The position numbers and the translations under genes were made by a program. Below the pieces are notes generated by a model. The model saw only the letters and a list, made by a program, of their open reading frames with translations, ran no database searches and had not been told where the DNA came from. Positions 57,125-64,000 of a stretch of DNA of 64,000 nt are shown here, one piece after another. The stretch is from Acetobacteraceae bacterium (GTDB lineage: Bacteria > Pseudomonadota > Alphaproteobacteria > Acetobacterales > Acetobacteraceae): assembly GCA_947455205.1 (NCBI GenBank), contig CANGNF010000008.1, positions 82,044 to 146,043 on the forward strand. The letters run 5' to 3'. Numbering within the stretch: position 1 is the stretch's first letter; each line of letters begins with the position of its first letter.

Positions 57125-58316
57125 GGGCCACCACCGCTCCTGTCGCCTGCAACGCGGCGATCTCATGCGTGCTGAAGCCGGCTTCGCTCAGCACCTCAAG
57201 GCTATGCTCGCCCATGCGCGGCGGCTGCCGCCGCAGCGTGGTGCGGGCGCCGCCGCCGAACTCCACCGGCAGGTTGGGCAGGCCATACAGGTCGCCACCG
57301 CCCACCGCGGAGATTGCCGTCTGCAGCAGCCCGCCGCTGGCCAGCAGATGCGCGTCCTCAAACAAATCGCGCGGCTTGCCGACATTGGCGAAGCTGACGC
57401 CGCAGGCCTCGCACAGCCGCGCCGCCTCGGCCTGCGGGAAGGCAAGCAAGGCGTCCTGCAGGGCCGGGATCAGCCACGCGCGTTCCTTGGCCCGCTTGGC
57501 GTTGGTGTCCAGCCGCTCGTCGGCGGCCAGCGCATTCAGCCCGAAGGCCTCGGTGAAGCGCAGCCATTGCTGGTCTGACGTGACGCCGATGAACAGCTCG
57601 CCTTCGCCGCCGGTCTTGAACACGTCGTAGATGCCCCAGGCGCCGCGCCGCGCCGGCATCGGCGGGGCTTCGGTGCCCGTCGCGGCGAAGCCGGCCATGT
57701 GGCTGCCCATCAGGAAGGCCGCGCTCTCGAACAGCGCGCTGCTCACCCGCTGGCCCTCGCCGGTGCGGTCGCGTTCGCGCAGCGCCGCCAGCACGGCGGT
57801 CACGCCGAAGACGGCGCCGAGGATGTCGATGATCGACGCGCCGGCCCTTAAAGGCCGCCCCGGCGGCCCGGTCATGTAGGCCAGCCCGACCTGGAACTGC
57901 ACCACCTCGTCCAGCGCCGGCCGATGCTCATACGGCCCGGCCAGGTAGCCCTTCAGCGCCAGGTAGACCAGGCGCGGGTTCACCGAGCGCAATTGTTCCC
58001 AGCCGCAGCCAAGGCGCTCCATGGTGCCGGGGCCGTAATTCTCCAGCACCACATCCGCCTGCGCCACCAGCCTGTGCGCCGCGGCGCGCCCGGCCTCGCT
58101 CTTCAGGTCCAGCGCAATGCTGCGCTTGTTGCGGTTGAAGGCGGCGAAGAAGCCGGCGGCGAAGCCCGGCAGCTTGCGGGTGTGGTCGCCGGCCGGGGCC
58201 GGTTCCACCTTCACCACCTCGGCGCCCAGATCCGCGAACAGCAGCCCGGCGCAGGGGCCCATGATGGTGTGGCTGAATTCGAGGACCTTCAGGCCAGCGA
58301 GAGGCGCCGCACTCAC
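57114..58316 (-). CDS. CaiB/BaiF CoA-transferase family protein
   Basis: GTG start; PLAGLKVLEFSHTIMGPCAGLLFADLGAEVVKVEP...RNKRSIALDLKSEAGR...ADVVLENYGPGTMERLG. Confidence 0.9.
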   Translation of the reverse strand: MSAAPLAGLKVLEFSHTIMGPCAGLLFADLGAEVVKVEPAPAGDHTRKLPGFAAGFFAAFNRNKRSIALDLKSEAGRAAAHRLVAQADVVLENYGPGTMERLGCGWEQLRSVNPRLVYLALKGYLAGPYEHRPALDEVVQFQVGLAYMTGPPGRPLRAGASIIDILGAVFGVTAVLAALRERDRTGEGQRVSSALFESAAFLMGSHMAGFAATGTEAPPMPARRGAWGIYDVFKTGGEGELFIGVTSDQQWLRFTEAFGLNALAADERLDTNAKRAKERAWLIPALQDALLAFPQAEAARLCEACGVSFANVGKPRDLFEDAHLLASGGLLQTAISAVGGGDLYGLPNLPVEFGGGARTTLRRQPPRMGEHSLEVLSEAGFSTHEIAALQATGAVVAHAA

Positions 58317-59272
58317 GCCGCGCGCTTCCGGAACGCGTCCAGCGACCCCGCGCGGATCAGCTCGCTCGGCAGCATGTGCCCGACGATGCGCTCCGCCACG
58401 CGCCCCACCTCGATCAGCCGGTCCAGGTCCACGCCGGTGCTGATGCCCATCTCCTCGCACAGCAGCACCAGTTCCTCGGTGCAGATGTTGCCCGCCGCGC
58501 CCTTCTGACCCGCGAAGGGGCAACCGCCCAGCCCGCCCACGGTGCTGTCGAACTGCGTCACCCCCAGCCGCAGCGCCGTCGCCGCATTGGCCACCGCCAG
58601 GCCGCGCGTGTCGTGCAGGTGCAGCCCCACCGCAATCTCCGGCCAGCGCTCCCGCACCGCGGCCACCCCGCGCTCGATCCGGATCGGCGTGGCCCAGCCC
58701 ATGGTGTCCGCCAGGCTGATCCGTTCGATCGTGCAGCCCTGCTCGGCGGCTATAGCCATGCCGTCCGCCACCGTCTGCACCACCTGGTCAGCCGAAATAT
58801 CGCCCTGGTAGTTGCAGCCGAAGGCCGCCATCACGCCCACCCGCGTCACCGCGATGCCGTGCTTCAAATGCACCGCGGTCTGCTTCCGCATGGCATCCAG
58901 GTTCTCGGCATGGCCGCGGTTCAGGTTCTTCCGCGTGAAGGCCTCGGACGCCGCCAGCGAGATGCTGCCGCTCATCGCCAGCGTGCCGGCGAAGGCCAGC
59001 GCCCGGTTCAGCCCGTTCTCGTTGAACCACAGCGCGGTGTAGTCCACCCCCGGCACCGGCCGCAGCCCGGCGCAGACGGCCTCGGCATCCGCCCAGCCCG
59101 GCACTAGGCGCGGATTGACGAAGGAACAGACCTGGATGTGGTGCAGCCCGCATTCCGCCAGGGCATGGATCAGCTCCAGCTTGTCCGCGGTCGGGATCGG
59201 CCCGGGCTCGATCTGGAAGCCCTCGCGCGGGCCTTCCTCATGGATATGCACAGCCTTCGGCAGATCGGTCAT
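58313..59272 (-). CDS. Hydroxymethylglutaryl-CoA lyase-like (DRE-TIM) protein
   Basis: EEGPREGFQIEPGPIPTADKLELIHALAECGLHHIQVCSFVNPRLVPGWADAEAV...LADTMGWATP...LHLHDTRGLAVANA...GGLGGCPFAGQKGAAGNICTEEL. Confidence 0.85.
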   Translation of the reverse strand: MTDLPKAVHIHEEGPREGFQIEPGPIPTADKLELIHALAECGLHHIQVCSFVNPRLVPGWADAEAVCAGLRPVPGVDYTALWFNENGLNRALAFAGTLAMSGSISLAASEAFTRKNLNRGHAENLDAMRKQTAVHLKHGIAVTRVGVMAAFGCNYQGDISADQVVQTVADGMAIAAEQGCTIERISLADTMGWATPIRIERGVAAVRERWPEIAVGLHLHDTRGLAVANAATALRLGVTQFDSTVGGLGGCPFAGQKGAAGNICTEELVLLCEEMGISTGVDLDRLIEVGRVAERIVGHMLPSELIRAGSLDAFRKRAA

Positions 59273-59374
59273 GGCCGGGTTCCTCCATTCGGTTGCCCCA
59301 TCCTGCCGCCCACGGCCTTGCTTCACCAGCCCCACCCCGGCAAAACCATGCCAGAAACCCGGAGGAAGACCCCG

Positions 59375-60181
59375 ATGAGCGCCGCTGCCCAGATGACGGA
59401 CGAAGGCACCCAGCCCACCCTGGAGATCCAGGGCAGCCGCGCCACGCTCCGCCTGAACCGCCCCAAGGTGATGAACCGGATCCAGCCGGAGGACATCATC
59501 GCCATCATGGGCTTCCTGGCGGAGGTGGAAGCCAACCCGGCGGTGCGCGTGCTGGTCATCGCCAGCGAGGGCAAGTCGTTCTCGGCCGGCGCGCACCTGG
59601 GCGCCATGCATGCCCAGGCCGCGGCCGGCGGCATCAAGGATACGCCCGGCGCGACCTTCGAGGACATGATCAACCGGCTGGAAATGCTGAAGATCCCGAC
59701 CATCGCGCGCCTCCATGGCGGCGTGTATGGCGGCAGCACGGACCTGGTGCTGGCCTGCGACTTCCGCATCGGCGTCACCCCGGCCACCGTCATGTTCATG
59801 CCGGCCGCGCGCATCGGCGTGCATTATTACGAGAGCGGGCTGCGCCGCTACGTCTCCCGCCTCGGCCTCAACAACGCCAAGCGGCTGTTCATGCTGGCCG
59901 AGCAGCAGAGCACCGAGGAACTGCTCCGCATCGGCTACCTGACCGACGTGGTGGCGCCGGCCGAGCTGGACGCCAAGGTCGATGCCATCGCCGACCGCCT
60001 GGGCGAGCTGGCTCCGCTGGCGGTGCAGGGCGCCAAGCGCGCCATCAATGAGCTGGGCCACGGCGCGCTGGACGTGCCGGCGCTGGAAGCCCGCATGAAG
60101 GCGGCGAAGAACTCTGACGACATCAAGGAAGGCCTGGCCGCCTTCAAGGAAAAGCGCAAGCCGGTGTTCAAGGGGCGCTGA
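59375..60181 (+). CDS. Enoyl-CoA hydratase/isomerase family protein
   Basis: LEIQGSRATLRLNRPKVMNRIQPEDI...GKSFSAGAHLGAM...LHGGVYGGSTDLVLACDFRI. Confidence 0.9.
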   Translation: MSAAAQMTDEGTQPTLEIQGSRATLRLNRPKVMNRIQPEDIIAIMGFLAEVEANPAVRVLVIASEGKSFSAGAHLGAMHAQAAAGGIKDTPGATFEDMINRLEMLKIPTIARLHGGVYGGSTDLVLACDFRIGVTPATVMFMPAARIGVHYYESGLRRYVSRLGLNNAKRLFMLAEQQSTEELLRIGYLTDVVAPAELDAKVDAIADRLGELAPLAVQGAKRAINELGHGALDVPALEARMKAAKNSDDIKEGLAAFKEKRKPVFKGR

Positions 60182-60252
60182 GCGTGCAAACCCCGTAGGG
60201 CGGCTTCGCACGAAGGGGTAATTTGCCCGCTATCTGGATGTTGCTGGCTCGG

Positions 60253-60287
60253 CGTCCTGGCACGCCACAGCGTGGTGTGACAGGACG
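60253..60287 (+). promoter_or_regulatory. Hairpin directly upstream of ribosome binding site
   Basis: CGTCCTG-g-CACGCCAC-agc-GTGGTGTG-a-CAGGACG followed by aaggga and ATG 60301. Confidence 0.6.
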
Positions 60288-60300
60288 AAGGGACAGCAAC

Positions 60301-61404
60301 ATGGAGGAAGTCGACTGCATCGTCGTCGGCGCTGGCGTCGTCGGCCTGGCCACCGCCCGCGCCCTGGCGCTGGCGGGGCGCGAGGTGCTGGTGCTGGAAG
60401 CCGCCGAGGGCATCGGCACCGAGACCTCCTCCCGCAATTCGGAGGTGATCCATGCCGGCATCTACTACCCCGCCGGCAGCCTGCAGGCGCGCAGCTGCGT
60501 GGAGGGGCGCAAGCTGCTCTACGCCTATTGCGGGGAACGCGGCCTGCCGCACGACAATTGCGGCAAGCTGATCGTCGCTACCGATGAGGCCGAGGCCGCC
60601 AAGCTGCTCGCCATCCAGGCCCGCGCCGCCGCCAATGGCGCGGAACTGCACCTGCTGAGCCGCGACGAAGCCCTGGCGATGGAGCCGGCGCTCCACTGCA
60701 CCGCCGCGCTGCTGTCGCCCAGCACCGGCATCATCGACAGCCACGCCTACATGCTCTCGCTGCAGGGCGACGCCGAGAATGCCGGCGCCACCTTCGTCTT
60801 CCACACTCCCGTGCTGGGCGGCCGCGTCACCAATGCGGGCATCGAGATCGAGTGCGGCGGCGCCGAGCCGATGCGGCTGCACTGCCGCACCCTGGTCAAC
60901 AGCGGCGGGTTGCATGCGCCGAAGCTGGCCGGCGCCATCCAGGGCATGCCGGCCGCCCACGTGCCGGGCATGTGGTACGCCAAGGGCAACTACTTCTCCC
61001 TGGCCGCGAAGAACCCCTTCGGCCGGCTGATCTACCCGGTGCCGGTGCCGGGCGGCCTCGGCACCCACCTGACCATCGACCTCGGCGGCCAGGCCCGCTT
61101 CGGGCCGGATGTGGAATGGGTGGAGTCGCTGGACTACGAGGTGAACCCCCGCCGCGGCGACAGCTTCTACGAGTCCATCCGCCGCTACTGGCCGGGCCTG
61201 CCGGATGGCAGCCTGCAGCCAGGCTATTCCGGCATCCGGCCGAAGACGGTGCCGCCTGGCGCCCCGGCGCAGGATTTCGTGGTCCAGGGGCCGCGCGACC
61301 ACGGCATTCCCGGCCTGGTGCATCTGTTCGGCATCGAGAGCCCGGGCCTCACCGCCTCCCTGGCGCTGGCCAACCATGTCGCCGAGGTGGTCGCCGCCGG
61401 TTGA
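60301..61404 (+). CDS. NAD(P)/FAD-dependent oxidoreductase, L-2-hydroxyglutarate oxidase (LhgO)-like
   Basis: [73 protein letters not shown]. Confidence 0.85.
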   Translation: MEEVDCIVVGAGVVGLATARALALAGREVLVLEAAEGIGTETSSRNSEVIHAGIYYPAGSLQARSCVEGRKLLYAYCGERGLPHDNCGKLIVATDEAEAAKLLAIQARAAANGAELHLLSRDEALAMEPALHCTAALLSPSTGIIDSHAYMLSLQGDAENAGATFVFHTPVLGGRVTNAGIEIECGGAEPMRLHCRTLVNSGGLHAPKLAGAIQGMPAAHVPGMWYAKGNYFSLAAKNPFGRLIYPVPVPGGLGTHLTIDLGGQARFGPDVEWVESLDYEVNPRRGDSFYESIRRYWPGLPDGSLQPGYSGIRPKTVPPGAPAQDFVVQGPRDHGIPGLVHLFGIESPGLTASLALANHVAEVVAAG

Positions 61405-61603
61405 TCCCAGCGTCTTCAGGCACTTGCGCGCCTTCCCGCCCGGCGCGCATGAGCCCGAACGAGCCCCCCGCAAGCCCCAGCCCCCCGCTGCCGCTTCAAC
61501 TTTGCGCCAGCGGCAACCGCTGTCATCGCGCCGCGATGGATCGGATGACCAGGCCGGCGGTAAAGCCCCCCGGCCTGCACGCCGAAAGGGGCGCTTCGCC
61601 ACG

Positions 61604-61882
61604 ATGACCGAAACCGAGTTGCTGACCTACCTGACCGACGCCGCCGAGCCGCCGCCCTGCCTGGGGGACGCCGTGGTGCTGCGGACCCGGCGGGGCGCCA
61701 GCGATGCCCAGGCCTTCTCCGCCACCGGCCGCCTGCTGGGCCGGGTACCGCCGGCCGAACGCGCCGCGCTGGGCCACTACCTGGCCGACGGCCTCTGCCT
61801 GCCCGGCCGCGTCACCGCGCTGGTGCCGCGGCCCAACCAGGCCGGCATCGGCCGCGTGCACGTCACGCTCTTCGCCGCCTGA
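61604..61882 (+). CDS. Small protein of unknown function (93 codons)
   Basis: MTETELLTYLTDAAEPPPCLGDAVVLRTRRGASDAQAFSATGRLLGRVPPAERAALGHYLADGLCLPGRVTALVPRPNQAGIGRVHVTLFAA; intact ORF in a gap. Confidence 0.5.
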   Translation: MTETELLTYLTDAAEPPPCLGDAVVLRTRRGASDAQAFSATGRLLGRVPPAERAALGHYLADGLCLPGRVTALVPRPNQAGIGRVHVTLFAA

Positions 61883-61962
61883 GCCGCAACCGCCGGCACC
61901 GCATCGACAGCGCCGCCCCGGCAAGGGCATGCTACCCCGGCAATGAGTCGGAGCCGGACCGC

Positions 61963-62304
61963 ATGAGCCTGACCCAGGCCGAAATCGCCCCCGGCGTCGT
62001 CCGGCTCGCGCTGGCGGGCCGGCTGGACGCCGCCGGCCTGGCGCAGGTGGAGCTGGGCTTCACCGCGCTGGCCACGGCCGGCAGCAACCATGTGCTGGTG
62101 GACCTCTCCGGCGTGACCTTCTGCGCCTCGCTCGGGCTGCGGCTGATCATCGCAAATGCCCGGGTGGTGCAGCGGCGCGGCCGGGTCATGGCGCTGTACG
62201 GCGCGCAGCCGGCGGTGGCGGAAGTGCTGCAGACCGTCGCGCTGGACCAGCTGATGCCGATCCTCGGCACCGAGGCCGCCGCCCTGGCCGCGCTGCCAGG
62301 ATGA
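61963..62304 (+). CDS. STAS domain anti-sigma-factor antagonist-like protein
   Basis: GRLDAAGLAQVELGFTALATAGSNHVLVDLSGVTFCASLGLRLIIANARVVQRRGRVMALYGAQPAVAEVLQTV. Confidence 0.85.
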   Translation: MSLTQAEIAPGVVRLALAGRLDAAGLAQVELGFTALATAGSNHVLVDLSGVTFCASLGLRLIIANARVVQRRGRVMALYGAQPAVAEVLQTVALDQLMPILGTEAAALAALPG

Positions 62305-62765
62305 CCGCGCCGCCGTTCCAGCGGGACATCCCCCCCACCGCCGCCGGGCTGGCCGCCGCCAGCCAGGCGCTGGCCGACTGGCTCGGCGCCCAGGGCGCGC
62401 CGCAAGCCGGCATCGGCCGGGTGGAACTGGTGCTGGAGGAGGTGGTGATGAACGTCATCATGCACGGCAGCCCGGCCGAGGCCCCGGCGCGCATCCGCCT
62501 GGCCGCCAGCGCCACCCCCGGCGCCTGCGAGCTGGAACTGCACGACAACGGCCCGGCCTTCGACCCCAGCACCGCCCCGCCGCGCCGGGATGGCGCCGCG
62601 CTGGACCAGGACCGGCCGGGCGGCCTGGGCCTGGTGCTGCTGCGCCGCTACGCCCGCGACCTGCGCTACACGCGGCTGGCCGGTGGCAACCAGCTGCGCC
62701 TGAGCATCCCGTACCAGCCGCAGACCCCAGGCTTTCCCCTGCCGCCGCCCGGAACATTGCGCTAG
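62301..62765 (+). CDS. RsbW-like HATPase_c_2 serine kinase/regulatory protein
   Basis: VELVLEEVVMNVIMHGSP...CELELHDNGPAFDP...DQDRPGGLGLVLLRRYARDLRYTRLAGGNQLRLSIP. Confidence 0.85.
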   Translation: MTAPPFQRDIPPTAAGLAAASQALADWLGAQGAPQAGIGRVELVLEEVVMNVIMHGSPAEAPARIRLAASATPGACELELHDNGPAFDPSTAPPRRDGAALDQDRPGGLGLVLLRRYARDLRYTRLAGGNQLRLSIPYQPQTPGFPLPPPGTLR

Positions 62766-62793
62766 AAGCAGCCCACCGGAGGCAGGGGGACCG

Positions 62794-64000
62794 ATGATGC
62801 TGGCGGTGTTCGGTGCCCTGGCGCGGGCCGTGCTGGGCTTCCTGCTGGGCGCGCTGCTGCTGTTCCTGCTGGCCACCCCGGCGGCGGAATGGGCTGCCCG
62901 GGCCGCGCCGGCGCTCGACGTGCTGCGGCACTTCCCCGCCCTGGTGCCGCCCGAGCCCGCCGCCGCCTCGCTGCGCCTGCTGGCCACCGGCGTGGCGCTG
63001 GGCCTGCCGCTGGCGGCACTGCTGGTGCGACTGCCGGCGCTGGGCCACCCGCTCTTCGCCGCGCTGGCCCTGGCGGTGCCGGCCTGGGTGCTGGCGCTGC
63101 AGCTGGCCATTGCCTGGCCGCCCGGCCCTGCCCTGGCCACCGCCGGCATGGCCTGGACCGCGGCGCTGGCCTGCGCCCTGCCCTGGCGCGCCGCCACCGA
63201 CCGTCCGCTGCTGGCGGTGCTGCGCCAGGCCCCCGCCGGGATGGCTGCGCTGCTCGCGACCCAACTGGCGCTGGAACTGTATTGCCGGACCGGCGGGCTG
63301 GCCGCCACGCTGGTGCAGGCCAAGCACTGGCGCCGCCCTGACGAGGCGCTGGCGCTGCTGCTGGCCTGGCTGGCCCTGGCCCTGCCTGTCGCCCTGGCCG
63401 CCCGGCTGACGCAGCTGGCGCTGGACCCGGCGCCGCCTGGCGGGGTCACCGCTGTCCAGCCGCGTCGGGTAGCGCCGGCCCTGCGGCAGCTCGGCATGGC
63501 GCTGGTGCTGCTGCATCTGGGCGCCGCGCTGCTGGCGCTGGTGCCCAATGCCACGCCGACGACCGGCCTGCTGGCCCGGCTGCTGGCCGGGGGCTGGCCG
63601 CTGCTGCTGCCGGTGGCCGCCGCGCTGGCCCTGGCGCTGCCGATGGGCGGGCTGGCCGGGCTGACCCAGGGGCTGCGTCGCGGCACCGCCGGGCCGCCCG
63701 CGCTGCTGGCCGGCCTGGGCGCCCTGCCGCTGCTGCTGGCGGCACGGATGGAGCCGGAGGAGCCCACCCGCGCCTGGTGGTTGGCGCTGCTGCTGCCGGC
63801 GCTGGCCGGCATGGTGCTGGCCGGGCGCGCCGCCGGCGCTCGCCTGGCGCCCCAGGGCTTCGTGCTGCAGGCGCGGCTGCGCGGCGCGCACGGCTTCGCG
63901 CTGGCCCTGGCGCTGCTGCCGCATGCCGCCGCGCCGCTGCTGGCCGCCGCCGCCCGCCAGGCCGCCCTGCTGCTGCTGGCGCTGGCGCTGATGTCGGCCA
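62794..64000 (+). CDS. Multi-pass membrane protein, partial (possible ABC permease-like); open at right edge
   Basis: Frame open from ATG 62794 to window end; MMLAVFGALARAVLGFLLGALLLFLLATPAAE..., C-terminal QARLRGAHGFALALALLPHAAAPLL recalls permease coupling-loop region. Confidence 0.55.
   Translation, partial: MMLAVFGALARAVLGFLLGALLLFLLATPAAEWAARAAPALDVLRHFPALVPPEPAAASLRLLATGVALGLPLAALLVRLPALGHPLFAALALAVPAWVLALQLAIAWPPGPALATAGMAWTAALACALPWRAATDRPLLAVLRQAPAGMAALLATQLALELYCRTGGLAATLVQAKHWRRPDEALALLLAWLALALPVALAARLTQLALDPAPPGGVTAVQPRRVAPALRQLGMALVLLHLGAALLALVPNATPTTGLLARLLAGGWPLLLPVAAALALALPMGGLAGLTQGLRRGTAGPPALLAGLGALPLLLAARMEPEEPTRAWWLALLLPALAGMVLAGRAAGARLAPQGFVLQARLRGAHGFALALALLPHAAAPLLAAAARQAALLLLALALMSA

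Overview
High-GC, gene-dense bacterial chromosome segment; protein style suggests Alphaproteobacteria, possibly Acetobacteraceae/Roseomonas-like (inference, no search run). From left to right: a partial MmgE/PrpD gene; a peptidoglycan-binding-like protein; a secreted CHAT (caspase-like) protein; a double PsiF-repeat protein; CMD, YidB and hydrolase genes; a gamma-glutamyltransferase; a complete pstS-pstC-pstA-pstB-phoU-phoB cluster with a good PHO box and a non-PhoR-type kinase; a Liv-type ABC operon plus cupin; an enolase-superfamily/TctC/M81/RraA/dipeptide-ABC region; a second Liv-type operon carrying FOUR tandem paralogous substrate-binding proteins; and a catabolic locus at about 43.7-54.4 kb. 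That locus encodes DUF1185, an enamidase-like amidohydrolase, MarR, an FAD subunit, a fused 2Fe-2S/Mo hydroxylase, a 6-hydroxynicotinate reductase-like protein, UPF0280, an HDO/TenA-like diiron protein, two [2Fe-2S] ferredoxins flanking an orphan protein, and a GlcG/HbpS protein. It is the most interesting region: it looks like an oxidise-reduce-hydrolyse pathway for a nicotinate-like N-heterocycle with its own electron-transfer module. The right end has MFS, TctC, CoA-transferase, HMG-CoA-lyase-like, enoyl-CoA hydratase and LhgO-like genes, a STAS/HATPase pair and a truncated membrane protein. Several strong hairpins and one tandem hairpin array lie between genes. No tRNA, rRNA, CRISPR or IS element was recognised. 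All family calls are from reading motifs by eye.
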